The notes beneath the pieces were generated by a model that saw only the letters and a list, made by a program, of their open reading frames with translations, was not told the DNA's origin and ran no database searches. Of a stretch of DNA of 64,000 nucleotides, positions 33,001 through 41,225 are shown piece after piece; position 1 is the first letter of the stretch; every line of letters begins with the position of its first letter. The stretch comes from Chitinophaga filiformis. Lineage in GTDB: Bacteria; Bacteroidota; Bacteroidia; Chitinophagales; Chitinophagaceae. Where the stretch lies: NCBI RefSeq assembly GCF_023100805.1, contig NZ_CP095855.1, forward strand, positions 5,435,001-5,499,000. The letters run 5' to 3'. The position numbers were made by a program, and so were the translations under genes.

Positions 33001-35468
33001 CCGGCTTCATCAAGATAATGGATGGCAGTATCCATATAAGCATACGTCGTATCGCTGAGGTCCAGGTAGAATACTGAATATTTGTAGGCGGTATCGCTGG
33101 GAATCGCATACTGACCTGAAGGCGCTATCATATCCATCAGCATAGCATCTCTCATGGCGTCTGTTTCGGTACCGGAACCGCAAAGAATAGTACAGGCATT
33201 CAGGGCGTTGTTGTATGCAGCCAGTGCCTCGCTACGATAGGAAGCCGTGTCCGCTACAGGATAAGCATTTTCCGACATATACCTGTCGCGGTAAGGTTCC
33301 CAGTCGCCAAGGCTTGCCAGACATCCGGCACAATCCGGCACACACTGGACACTACGCATGCGGGTCAGTTGCTGCTGCAGGACGGTATCGTAACTCTTGC
33401 ACACACTGCTCTTCAGTAAAACACTGTCCCTGTAGTAATCCATTGCCGCTTTGTTAATTGTCAGCGTTTTCGTGAAATCATAACTTCCTTTTTTCAGATA
33501 AACATCAAAGGTGACATCTATTGGTTTAGGTATCTGATTACAGTCCACACTGATACTATCCAACCTGGCCTTTACAATTTTTTCAAATGGCTTCTTATCA
33601 TCAAAGCGCTGATTGAACGCATCGTCAGTGATGCGGATCTCCAGATCGTACAGTCCTGTGTAGCAGATATTATTGCCATTACAATCTTTCTTCTGCAATA
33701 CAGGAGGAGTCAACTGATAGGTAAATGCGAAATAGCCACTTTCCGATACAAACTGGGAATGCCGGCTGCTGATCCTCATATCCGTAATCGTATTCTGTCC
33801 AGGGCCGGAAAGTGAATCAGTAACAGACAGGCTGTCCCTGGATGGCAGGTCTTCCAGTCCCCTGTTTTCAGGAGCTCCAGCCAGGGCTGTGGCGATAGTA
33901 CGACCATGCATATCAACATATGATACAGAGGTCTGTCCATTCCCGTCAGTCACTGTGTTTTTGAAGTAATGTGTATTGTCACCCACCTCTGTACCAAACA
34001 GCGCATAAAGGTCTTCTTTAGCAGCAGTATTATATGTGTACTTTGTCTCGTGGCCACTGCCCAATTTAAAAGCCTGTCCTACGCCGCCCTGACGCAGTAT
34101 CCTTCCTGTATTATCGGCCGTATATTCAGTTTCAGTATAAGCATAACCTTCTCCGTCAGGGATGAACTGGTTGAAGCCAATATTTTTCTCAGGGTTAGCA
34201 GGCGAGTAATACTGGTTAGTACCAGAAGATGTGCTCATCGGCGCCGCGGCAGCTGTCAGGTAGTTTTCCGGAGCAGCCAGTGAGTCATAATAGCTTTTGT
34301 CGTATTCTGCCCCATTTATAGCAGCGTTCAGATTATGTGCGTATTGCAGCACCGTATTCAGCGTAGGAGCCGGCAACACCTGTATGGCAGGGCGTCCCTG
34401 ATAATCATAGAATGTTTCAGCAGCTACCACTGTATTCGTGGTATTGTCTTTCGTTACCGTCTGACGCCCCCTCAGGCTTCCGTCGTAGTACTGCACCACT
34501 ACTTTCCGCTTTCCATCTTCAGCAAAAGAAATAGTAGATTGCCAGTTCAGTGTTGGCTCATGTCCGCCAAACTGATAAGCGCCCAGACCTGTTGTGGTGT
34601 CAGAACTCCAGGCTGTTTCTATCCGCTGATAACCTACCTTCTCCTGTACACCTCTTACCCGGCAATAAAGCGTACCGGCGTCATCATACAAAAGCGGGAT
34701 ACTATAAGTATTACCACCGATAGTTACACGGGTGGTGTTATTTTCAAATATAAGGGCGGGGTCGGGGCTGGAAGGGTTACCGTAACGCCCCAAGGAAAGG
34801 GCACTCTGGTCAATATATGCCCACTCAAGGTCATAGACATCCGCCCCAGTCATCACAGGCCAGTTTACCTCCAGTTCATTGGTAGTATCTGCTTTAGCGG
34901 GATTGCCATAAATATATTTCACAGCATTTGCCTTACAGGATAATTTATATACCGGATAAACTTCCATCTCATTCAATACCAGCAATGCGGGAATAATATT
35001 CGCCTGTACCGTGGAGATTATACCCAATACTTTTACCTTCACCCTGTGAGATCCATTGAACACGAAACTACTGCGCATGGTATAAGTACCCGCGGTATCA
35101 TAGTTAACAGAAAGCTGTTGATCAACAGAATCTATTGAAAGATCAGCAAGAGTATAATAAATACGCAGGGTCGCGGTTGCACGGAAAGAATCCGGCAAGG
35201 GCAATGTTGCGTATTCATTTATACTGAATGTAATAATGTTCTTTACCTGGTAAGGCGTATCAAGCCTGCCTGCCAGTGCAGTATTAAAATAAACTGAATC
35301 TGACACAGTAGTTGCCGAGTCAACTGTCAGCTGTCCTTTTGCGCCGTCCAATATGCGTTTAAGGGTAAGGTGGCCACCGGCCTGCGCACGGGCTAACTGT
35401 GGCAAAGCTGCCAGTAACAGGAACAATATTGCTTTCAGAATGGTTGTAATTCGCCTCTTATAATTCAT
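27009..35468 (-). CDS. full-length Rhs/YD-repeat polymorphic toxin
   Basis: About 2819 residues. A signal peptide (RRITTILKAILFLLLAALPQ) precedes a beta-rich N-terminal third that includes a DUF6443-like segment (LNWQSTISFAEDGKRKVVVQ, YYDGSLRGRQTVTKDN) and a Cys-rich region. Residues about 1335-1675 hold repeated GGYLLAGSTKG / GGYIAIGSTNS / DYAFAGLSVS units of a beta-propeller type, unusual inside Rhs. YD repeats begin near 1820 (YYYDQAGNLVKTIPPAG, FWYDRLGRLVVSQ, HYSYDVSGNRISKT). The core YRYGFNGKENDNEVKG lies near 2491, followed by a tip of about 330 residues with a helical linker and a C-terminal domain (FNLSFFHKWQGQIVEMDAKK ... LPGGGTITQWELQTVLRN). The toxic activity is unknown. Starts at 35564 or 35552 are possible; 35468 fits the signal peptide. 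It has no T9SS tail of its own. Confidence 0.88.
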   Translation of the reverse strand: MNYKRRITTILKAILFLLLAALPQLARAQAGGHLTLKRILDGAKGQLTVDSATTVSDSVYFNTALAGRLDTPYQVKNIITFSINEYATLPLPDSFRATATLRIYYTLADLSIDSVDQQLSVNYDTAGTYTMRSSFVFNGSHRVKVKVLGIISTVQANIIPALLVLNEMEVYPVYKLSCKANAVKYIYGNPAKADTTNELEVNWPVMTGADVYDLEWAYIDQSALSLGRYGNPSSPDPALIFENNTTRVTIGGNTYSIPLLYDDAGTLYCRVRGVQEKVGYQRIETAWSSDTTTGLGAYQFGGHEPTLNWQSTISFAEDGKRKVVVQYYDGSLRGRQTVTKDNTTNTVVAAETFYDYQGRPAIQVLPAPTLNTVLQYAHNLNAAINGAEYDKSYYDSLAAPENYLTAAAAPMSTSSGTNQYYSPANPEKNIGFNQFIPDGEGYAYTETEYTADNTGRILRQGGVGQAFKLGSGHETKYTYNTAAKEDLYALFGTEVGDNTHYFKNTVTDGNGQTSVSYVDMHGRTIATALAGAPENRGLEDLPSRDSLSVTDSLSGPGQNTITDMRISSRHSQFVSESGYFAFTYQLTPPVLQKKDCNGNNICYTGLYDLEIRITDDAFNQRFDDKKPFEKIVKARLDSISVDCNQIPKPIDVTFDVYLKKGSYDFTKTLTINKAAMDYYRDSVLLKSSVCKSYDTVLQQQLTRMRSVQCVPDCAGCLASLGDWEPYRDRYMSENAYPVADTASYRSEALAAYNNALNACTILCGSGTETDAMRDAMLMDMIAPSGQYAIPSDTAYKYSVFYLDLSDTTYAYMDTAIHYLDEAGRPDKVYDEGSGRFVDPQELRPADFAAAFKTSWAPALLHLHPEYCKLLEKSKYRSSEEWSSDFESVDSYAEARSKGYLNPTNMDGIPFPGTNTDPLSAKFKSALESRLKNCNGSGYTMWSVAATSIKCTTIDKNCVNQYNSPVLAFDESKMCEGDLNMAWRSFRSMYLAAKRTVLDDYLNSINCGAKVNDLLSAGKQLRFTSSSEQLANAGFGNMVGAPEEKAMRDSATAMESRTYDENCRAYVSYWAEQLSGCYSQSAIDNEIVPKLLEVCKEGADRDHPNGSSTIRPGSIYQYHSFEEVINEYNLQHGIAKNMSCNADVITMPKPYDRQVSYGDQPAYSRPTDCQCDKLAELRREYTSLKQPSETFSAYLSRKRGVTISQADLDMLESACSSPANSSCSWLPEQISIPALLQCNVAPACATCEDVNRLFTSFVATYGIQPEIVTDDSLQDRKNEFFAAYMNNRLGFDKQAWEYLSFLQDSCTKGTGDSYTVCKPARAGTNAQASTYSNGGDDDIKDIVRSRDGGYLLAGSTKGCSAGQEDAYLIKTDATGTFLWAKTYGAENHEEFRRIRQTADGGYIAIGSTNSYCYDAGALMVAKLDSLGGVEWNKAMTMGRSNYEGKGYDIIQTSEGDYAFAGLSVSQGNPLEWVTGVLSNDGTLKWSKIIASPEKKEAITLLENGDTLVIATSMSAAGANYDAVVMKQGKSAGEILNISGYGINGSDNVAGGIVKTSSGYKLLGDRSGVLLDITGDGSVLSARKIDLPGSGEVDVFSGIAAADGGFLAAQTVPAGSSRDVYLHKINANNGILWSSHVRMDGADYIRNITENPDGTIAGAGILNNRALLMIATAGGKTGCKDTIEDIRTNDIYASVVRKAISTPNMTDLNESWISAVALAEKSCTPVRSQAGCPGLDSCYVVNGLPLLCGNLGVFPTVKIDETTACSDSTFFAESAARVIYNTYADSIKTDFDADYMRTMLRAASLEKFAVRYSLSEYHYTLYYYDQAGNLVKTIPPAGVVKNRRQSWVDSVEVAKAAGVRLVPAHTMATEYRYNTLNGVVAQKTPDAGKSAFWYDRLGRLVVSQNSKQQPFNNYSYTSYDDLGRITEVGELSSGTVMTDVISRDQANFANWFNSVSNSRSEITKTTYDLAYPFFTANDFAARNLRNRVSWSALYKDAAAVNGGDHSTATFYTYDVLGNVDTLLQDYKEGKMEIAGHRFKRTAYNYDLISGKVNEVAYQPGAPDAFYHRYNYDAENRLTSVETSQDRVYWEKDAFYQYYKHGPLARTVIGQQQVQGIDYAYTLQGWLKGVNSTALTSESDQGADGKAGSVVPGDAFGFALNYYSTDYKPINGNKVPFAATAGDFKPLYNGNIGAISQSIAGLGDPLLYNYRYDALNRIKGMQAYKGLNTATNAWTPVALEDFKESVSYDPNGNILKYNRNGNQTFANKPLGMDSLTYAYRPGTNKLDYVDDAVNVANYESDIDKQLPGNYAYDSIGNLVKDVTGKIEKIDWTLYGKIANIVKSGNDTIHYSYDVSGNRISKTVHDTTTWYVRDATGNVMSVYTLTPDGNVRLSESHLYGSNRLGVLRPELELNAGALSTVSLPGLGSGEIASFIRGKKVFELSNHLGNVLATVSDKKVLAGQGASLRYDVDLLSANEYYPFGMQMPGRGYNAGGYRYGFNGKENDNEVKGEGNQQDYGMRVYDPRLGKFLSVDPIAKKYPELTPYQFSSNSPLKNIDIDGLEGGDANSIWDLIKARIGISFHQPQTAEQAIERVEASAKADAILEAVDKTADAYETTFGVIPGYTAGMQYMRGNYAMASLSLGLDVFGGEILREAGSLTKGAIGIMGKKSAGKLSMSLASETFSEGMRAAGANSNSQFRGLALGVREFLDDFAAERGLSTWKDWGITTMQGYEDRFLQEATKAPSIHFNLSFFHKWQGQIVEMDAKKLFKMKKSINFRLPGGGTITQWELQTVLRNDALRTKTSFYHMGEDITKKVNLRLGL
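27877..27998 (-). repeat. Rhs-core direct repeat, copy 1 (shell/tip junction of the full-length gene)
   Basis: Encodes YRYGFNGKENDNEVKGEG through RVYDPRLGKFLSVDP. Long stretches are identical to the copies at 25706-25826 and 23893-24014, with a degenerate fourth copy near 21790-21915. All are in the same orientation. Confidence 0.85.
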
Positions 35469-35591
35469 AGTTCCGGGATACGCTAATTCTTTTTCTTCTG
35501 CAGTCAGATACGCGGTGAATGGGATACCAGAGAGCAGCTGCAACTGTTTCATTATTCGCCCCATACATCTGCTTCAAAGAAATTCGTCTGA

Positions 35592-37121
35592 TTATTTTTG
35601 CTTGCCAGCAGCCTTTTCGTTTTTCAGTCGCTGCACTTCTTTTTCCAATGCCTCGACCCTCGCATTCATCTCCTGCAATGCCTTTACCAGCAGCGCTACC
35701 GTATTGGCTTCATCAACACCTTTATGTTCGGGTGCAGCCATCTCTTCCGGGAGTTCATCTGCAATAAAACCAATATGCCTGATGTTTGCCGTGTCTGCCT
35801 TGAAGATGAAAGTGCGTACCTGTGCATTATTGAGAATGCCGGTCGCATTGGTTGTGAAAGGCTGAATGTCTTTTTTAAGACTTCTCAGTGAGGACTGAAC
35901 AAATCCTGTGGCTGTGACCTGACCGGTTACTATAGCATTACCGCTGGCATCTGTCTTCAGTCGCCAGTTGGTACCGGAACCGCCTGTAAATCCGATGGTG
36001 TTGTCGTTTGCAGCATATACACTACCCCGGCTTACAGCGTCTGAAGTTTTAAAATCGAGGTATGTGACGGTTGTTCCTGTTGTACTTTTGAGTACCCAGC
36101 AGGAAGGACCGTTATGATAAAGTGCTGTGCCATCAGGGGTAGTCAATCCGGTTAAATTTCCGACCCTGATCCAGGTTTCCAGGCCCAATCTGCCATCTGC
36201 TTCCGTTTTCAATGCCACCCCTGCTCCTTTGGTGCCGAAGGTAACATTGCCGGAATGCCAGAATTCTTTCCAACTGGTCCATGTCCCATTACTCTGATTA
36301 CGGAAATATACCCTCCCGAGATAAGTACCGCTCATTCCGCTCGCAATCTGCATCCCGTATTTATTACCGTCTGTAAGGCCGTTTCTGTGCCTTGTGGATA
36401 TCAGATTCCACCAGGCACCATCAGTCGTTGGCGCATTTGTCCCCATACTCACCGATCCAATGAAACTGCTGCCCACCAGTGTATTCCAATCCGGGGGAGT
36501 TTCGTACACACCTCCTGTTACGTAATAAGATGGATTACCTGTATGGAGCACATCAAATCCTTTATACTGCAAACGATCCCTTCCAAGGGACAAAATATCT
36601 GTTTTCACGCCGCCGGTATTAGTAGCGTCATGCCTGAAGATCCAGCCTTCATTGTCATTGTCCCTTGCTTCGAAAATCATATTACCCGGCGGAGTATCCT
36701 GTGCAGACTCCACGAAAATCCTCCATGCATCGCTGTTATATACCCACGTTAAACCATTTGATGGATTGCCTGACGTCTTGTTAAATGTAATGTCATTAAC
36801 AGTGGTACTTCCTCTTGCAGTGACTGTTGCCAACGTCTCCGGCGTTAACTGCAGTGTATCCTGACCTGTTATCGCGATGGCATTGCTACCCACAGTCTTT
36901 AACTCAAGTTTACGGAACTCCGTACGGCCATTCCCCTTATTGTACAGAAACCCGAGGGTGTCTTTTGTCTTATTCTCTATGATCAGTTCAGCAGTATCAC
37001 AACCGCTGTATATTCGTACGCTGTCAGCCCGTATCTGGTATACATGCTTCTGCGCCATCACCTGACTTGTCACAAATGAAATGCTTAAAAATAGTAGCAA
37101 TCGTTTCATTCTTCTGTTCAT
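35592..37121 (-). CDS. secreted fibre protein with pyocin-knob-like and S74 chaperone domains
   Basis: A 509-residue exported protein: signal peptide RLLLFLSISFVTSQVMAQ, then a beta-rich region. A pyocin-knob-like module lies around residues 215-295 (DGAWWNLISTRHRNGLTDGN, YLGRVYFRNQSNGTWTSWKE). The C-terminus is a Peptidase_S74 intramolecular chaperone (SSLRSLKKDIQPF, HIGFIADELPEEM, TVALLVKALQEMNARVEALE) ending in a coiled coil. Phage tail fibres use S74 domains to trimerise and then cleave themselves. Here the protein lies directly upstream of, and in line with, the Rhs gene (124 bases between them), so a trimeric adhesin or receptor-binding role for toxin delivery is possible. That link is inference. 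Confidence 0.82.
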   Translation of the reverse strand: MNRRMKRLLLFLSISFVTSQVMAQKHVYQIRADSVRIYSGCDTAELIIENKTKDTLGFLYNKGNGRTEFRKLELKTVGSNAIAITGQDTLQLTPETLATVTARGSTTVNDITFNKTSGNPSNGLTWVYNSDAWRIFVESAQDTPPGNMIFEARDNDNEGWIFRHDATNTGGVKTDILSLGRDRLQYKGFDVLHTGNPSYYVTGGVYETPPDWNTLVGSSFIGSVSMGTNAPTTDGAWWNLISTRHRNGLTDGNKYGMQIASGMSGTYLGRVYFRNQSNGTWTSWKEFWHSGNVTFGTKGAGVALKTEADGRLGLETWIRVGNLTGLTTPDGTALYHNGPSCWVLKSTTGTTVTYLDFKTSDAVSRGSVYAANDNTIGFTGGSGTNWRLKTDASGNAIVTGQVTATGFVQSSLRSLKKDIQPFTTNATGILNNAQVRTFIFKADTANIRHIGFIADELPEEMAAPEHKGVDEANTVALLVKALQEMNARVEALEKEVQRLKNEKAAGKQK

Positions 37122-37188
37122 AGGTTTATGTAAAAAAATTTCAATTATGAGTTTATAAATCCGGAGCTCATGAGTGTGATTACTCAGT

Positions 37189-40100
37189 TTACTCCTTAAT
37201 TAAAGCGCTTCTTGTTTCCTTAATTGTTTTAACACCTCTTTCAGTTTCCTTCTTTACACGGGTCAATGTCGCGTCGTCATCATATTCAAAGAAAGTGGCG
37301 TAATTATTCTCGTCCAGCTCCGCCATCATACGCAGATTCCTCGCATCATATATAAATGATTTCATGTTGGCATTATAGGGATGAATCCGGATATCATCAT
37401 AGAAGACAGTTGTTGACCCCGTTGCAAGTAACACAACAGAGAACTTTGAGCTACCTGCCGGTACATCGATCACCTGTTCATATCGCTGCCAGCCGTCAAT
37501 AATTGCCCCGGCAGGCTTAATTTTAAGCACCACACTGTTTCCGTCGCCAAGTGTTACAGCAAGTGATACCTGGTTACTTTCATAGGAACTGCATTGACAA
37601 TCCTGTACCTCTTTCACCCATGCGCTGAACAGTACCTTTTTGCCTGAGAGCAAGGCGAAAGAAGGCAACAATACTTCGCTATCTGCACGCACACTCTTCA
37701 GCACAGTGGTGGGAATATTATTACAGGTGAAAGTTGTCTCATTGAAAGAAGGTGTCCCAAGCGTATCGGCAGTATCCATAACAGTACTGATAACTCCAAC
37801 GGTATCCCCTGGCGCGACTCTGATACTGTACCTGCCGGTATGTCTCTGTGTAGAGTCTATTCTGCTCATGTAGGGAGTGAAGTCAAAGCGACGACCGGCA
37901 GGACATGCGTCCTGACACCCCGCATCAGCAAAAAAGTAATCTTCAAACCCTTCAAAGGCGGCTTCCTGGTAGTGGCTATTTTGTACTACAGCCACCGGTA
38001 TGGCATCACCGTATCCATATAATCCCGAATTGTAACGGCCAAGCGGGTCTTTATTCTCAAGTTCAAAACCTTTTGCATTAAAAATTGTGCTCTCAGCATT
38101 CCAGACCCATGCCTGCTGCTTTTGGGCAGCCCACTTCCCATCTTTCACCTGCCAGAATGCGTCGAAGCTGGCAAATGCGCCGTCATTCCTGATATCTGTC
38201 GGTTTATCCGGATCAGACTCCGCCCGCGATCCATAATAGGTGTAAGAACGCATCGGGCGCCAGCTGCCTAAGAGCCCATAAACATATGGGTTAACGCTTG
38301 TATCAGTTATTGCGCTGTAACATACAGCCAGGTATGGTGCAGCACCAATTGTAACAGTTCCTATAATAGAATCACTGCACATATCCGAAGTAATGGCTAC
38401 CCTGTATACCCCTGCCATCTCAGCTTTAAAATCAGGGATCAGCAATTCATTTACAGCGCTCTGCGCATGGAAATTATCAGGCCCTGTCCAGTATGCCCGT
38501 TTGGCGGTGGTAGGAAGATTAATAGTGCGAAGGCGGACGGTTTCCCCAAGACAATACTGAGGCTTATCGCTGGACACAACCTGCGCTGTAGCAAAATCTG
38601 TTATTTTAAGTGATTGCACCGCTGATGCGCCACAATCATCCTCCACTCTGATGTCATAAAGCTGGTTGGCAATCAGGCTATAAGCATTACCAGATGCAGC
38701 TGAACTGAAATAACCAGTGTTATTTACTGCCAGATAGGGTCCCGTGGCTCCTTTACCCGCCTCAGCCAGTTTAAATGTATAAGCACCCGATTGGGCAGTG
38801 CTACCGTTCCGGGCAAATGCCTTGATCGTCCCGGAATTATCCGGCTGCCTGGGGCAAACCCATCCAAGAGAATTCTCGACATCCACAGCCAGTGGCGGAT
38901 TATCAAAACGTACATCCTTCCCATTCGGGCCAAAGTCTACGGCCGCACCCTCGTAAGCCGAAACGGCAACCCTGTATGCACCAGGAATAGACAACAACAA
39001 ATTACTCCCCGCCGGTACAATCGGGTTACCTGATCCTGCAGGACCACCTACAATCTGATAATAGGTCGGCAGGTCCTGCCCTTTATAATAAGCATGTCCC
39101 GTCGGTATAACTGACAGTCCGGTACATGTCTGCATACTTGTATAGCTCCACGAATACCTGAATACGTCATTTTCCTCAATTGTTATAGGAATTTCATACG
39201 CACCGCAGTTATCTGTTACCCTTATCAGATAATTGCCCACACCAAATGTCTCTAACTCACCATTTTTCAGGGGATATGCTATGGGACTATTATTGTAATC
39301 TACTATGTACGTGAATGCCTTGTCAGCAGGACTAATCACCTCAATCCTGGTCCCTGCTGAAAAAAGCGAGGTTTTATGTACTGCGATCAAGGCGATACCT
39401 TCTTTTCCCAGGCTTGCAGAAGGCCCTTCTTCTGCCGTAAGAAAGTATGGCGACTCCCCCGCCGGCGCATTGGCCGAAAAATAATACTGGGAAACGAGCT
39501 TTCCATCCGCACCGGTAATTATAACCTCATAATCTCCAAATACAAGATGATTAATGGTATCACTTAAAGTTGATTCCTTATTGAAGGCGACGGTATCGTA
39601 ACGGTATGAACTATTATTACTGTTCTTCAGACTAAGGTAAAGCGGATAACACACCATATTTGCGCCATTGAGGCTATACCTCAGATTAAAATCAGTGCTG
39701 CAATTATTTTCAATCTCCGGGGTTATACGGGTGGACGGCAGCGGTAGCGTGGCAGTTATTATTTCGTTGCACGGCGACTTGAAATTAATCTGCAACGGCG
39801 CCCCACGGAAGTCACTTATTGTGGTCCCCGCAGGCAAAGTCAGGTATCCGGGATCTGACATCAACGGTAAATATTCAGTAGACACTCCTCCTACAGTACA
39901 GCTCATCTGCAAAGGTGTACCTTCATAAAAGTACTTATGAAAGGCGGGGAGGTAGGTCCCTATATCTTTTATGCGCAGTTTCCGGCAATCCGACGGAACA
40001 GGCTCGATGGTCAATCCAACATCTGTTGTGGCTAAAGATGTAATCGCACTAACTGTAAGTGACTGTGTCGGAGCGGTAGCGGCACACGCGTCGGATACTG

Positions 40101-40674
40101 TCAAAGTATACGCTCCTGGCTTCAGGCTGTCCAGTACGAAAGTAGCAGCTGATGTTACAAAGGCCGTACGGCCGGTATACTCCGCAGGCTTTCTGGTTAT
40201 CGTTATTGTATAAGGCGCATTTCCGCCAGAAAAAGTAATGCGTCCCTGCCCGGTATTACAAGTACCAAATGCCATCCTTTCCTCCTCAGTTGAAACATTC
40301 ATCGGAACATACGTAGAGGAAACAGTAATCTCTGTACTGGCAGATACCGACACGCCGTTACATACCGCCTGCACTACTACCCGATATGATCCGCCCGGCA
40401 CATTTCCGAATACCGGCGATAAACTTTGCGGCACACCATATCCACCTGTTGCCAACGGTTCAAGGCTGTATAGAATGTTGGTCAGGGAAGCCGCCCCATT
40501 ACCGGTCAATGTTGCAGTTATCCCACCGTTTGCCGCACACGTAGACGTTTGTGCAGTTGCACTTACTCCCCACTGACTGCATTGGGCATCTGCACTTTCG
40601 TTGCGCAGTAATAAAAAACAGAATATCATCCAACACAAGATGACCTTCCACGTATACCGATCTTTAAATATCAT
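37189..40674 (-). CDS. secreted SprB-like protein with jelly-roll and YD-like C-terminus
   Basis: 1161 residues with a signal peptide (WKVILCWMIFCFLLLRNESA). The first three quarters hold SprB-like Ig repeats, for example GQGRITFSGGNAPYTITITR closing with PGAYTLTVSDACA, and GNYLIRVTDNCGAYEIPITI. Around residues 980-1110 is a galactose-binding-like jelly roll (GKKVLFSAWVKEVQDCQCSS, GWQRYEQVIDVPAGSSKFSV, STTVFYDDIRIHPY). The end carries a YD-type segment (FIYDARNLRMMAELDENN, ATFFEYDDDATLTRVK), which ties it to the Rhs theme. No T9SS tail is visible. It lies between a 158-residue secreted protein and the S74 protein in the same direction with short gaps, so it belongs to the same presumed operon. 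Confidence 0.75.
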   Translation of the reverse strand: MIFKDRYTWKVILCWMIFCFLLLRNESADAQCSQWGVSATAQTSTCAANGGITATLTGNGAASLTNILYSLEPLATGGYGVPQSLSPVFGNVPGGSYRVVVQAVCNGVSVSASTEITVSSTYVPMNVSTEEERMAFGTCNTGQGRITFSGGNAPYTITITRKPAEYTGRTAFVTSAATFVLDSLKPGAYTLTVSDACAATAPTQSLTVSAITSLATTDVGLTIEPVPSDCRKLRIKDIGTYLPAFHKYFYEGTPLQMSCTVGGVSTEYLPLMSDPGYLTLPAGTTISDFRGAPLQINFKSPCNEIITATLPLPSTRITPEIENNCSTDFNLRYSLNGANMVCYPLYLSLKNSNNSSYRYDTVAFNKESTLSDTINHLVFGDYEVIITGADGKLVSQYYFSANAPAGESPYFLTAEEGPSASLGKEGIALIAVHKTSLFSAGTRIEVISPADKAFTYIVDYNNSPIAYPLKNGELETFGVGNYLIRVTDNCGAYEIPITIEENDVFRYSWSYTSMQTCTGLSVIPTGHAYYKGQDLPTYYQIVGGPAGSGNPIVPAGSNLLLSIPGAYRVAVSAYEGAAVDFGPNGKDVRFDNPPLAVDVENSLGWVCPRQPDNSGTIKAFARNGSTAQSGAYTFKLAEAGKGATGPYLAVNNTGYFSSAASGNAYSLIANQLYDIRVEDDCGASAVQSLKITDFATAQVVSSDKPQYCLGETVRLRTINLPTTAKRAYWTGPDNFHAQSAVNELLIPDFKAEMAGVYRVAITSDMCSDSIIGTVTIGAAPYLAVCYSAITDTSVNPYVYGLLGSWRPMRSYTYYGSRAESDPDKPTDIRNDGAFASFDAFWQVKDGKWAAQKQQAWVWNAESTIFNAKGFELENKDPLGRYNSGLYGYGDAIPVAVVQNSHYQEAAFEGFEDYFFADAGCQDACPAGRRFDFTPYMSRIDSTQRHTGRYSIRVAPGDTVGVISTVMDTADTLGTPSFNETTFTCNNIPTTVLKSVRADSEVLLPSFALLSGKKVLFSAWVKEVQDCQCSSYESNQVSLAVTLGDGNSVVLKIKPAGAIIDGWQRYEQVIDVPAGSSKFSVVLLATGSTTVFYDDIRIHPYNANMKSFIYDARNLRMMAELDENNYATFFEYDDDATLTRVKKETERGVKTIKETRSALIKE

Positions 40675-40726
40675 CGAATCCCAAGTAATGTATTATTCAA
40701 TAATTCCGGCACCTGTTCAGGGTGCG

Positions 40727-41203
40727 CTAATCTCTCCTGTACCCACATTGGTATATCACTTTCACCGCTTTGCCCCTTGTGGCATCCTGGTAATAAACTG
40801 AGGGCGGTGTCAATGTGAGCGATCCGGGGGCAACTGTATATTGATATGTTTTCATAATTGCCGGAAGCCCCGGGTTGATCATCTGCCTGATCCTAAGCAA
40901 TCCGCCCCGGACAATATCATAGCTGCCGGAAAAAGCTTCCCGCCCACGCAGAAAACAGGAGTCTTTGGTAATGCGGATACCGTCAGGAATGCCCATCTTT
41001 AACTGGCCGACTTCCGCCCTTGGATCAACAGACATTTTCTCAATTAATACGCCATCCTTTTGTGAGTAGATCTCTGCCTCTATACTATATATATTCCAAT
41101 CACCAAGTATTGCGACGGAATCAGATGCTGACTGCTGAGCAATTGCTATACCTGTAATACCAGTCATTGCTATCAGTAACGCTAATATTCTTTTCATCAA
41201 CAT
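40727..41203 (-). CDS. small secreted protein of the Rhs operon
   Basis: 158 residues with a signal peptide (MKRILALLIAMTGITGIAIA). The mature part reads VAILGDWNIYSIEAEIYSQK, GLLRIRQMINPGLPAIMKTY and QYTVAPGSLTLTPPSVYYQD, a beta-rich lipocalin-like pattern of the kind seen in small Bacteroidota periplasmic proteins. No family is assigned. It sits 22 bases after the giant PA14 gene and 52 bases before the SprB-like gene, so it is probably co-transcribed. Start may be the ATG at 41203 or the third codon at 41197. Confidence 0.65.
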   Translation of the reverse strand: MLMKRILALLIAMTGITGIAIAQQSASDSVAILGDWNIYSIEAEIYSQKDGVLIEKMSVDPRAEVGQLKMGIPDGIRITKDSCFLRGREAFSGSYDIVRGGLLRIRQMINPGLPAIMKTYQYTVAPGSLTLTPPSVYYQDATRGKAVKVIYQCGYRRD

Positions 41204-41225
41204 ATTTTTACTTCAGCCGGGTGTT

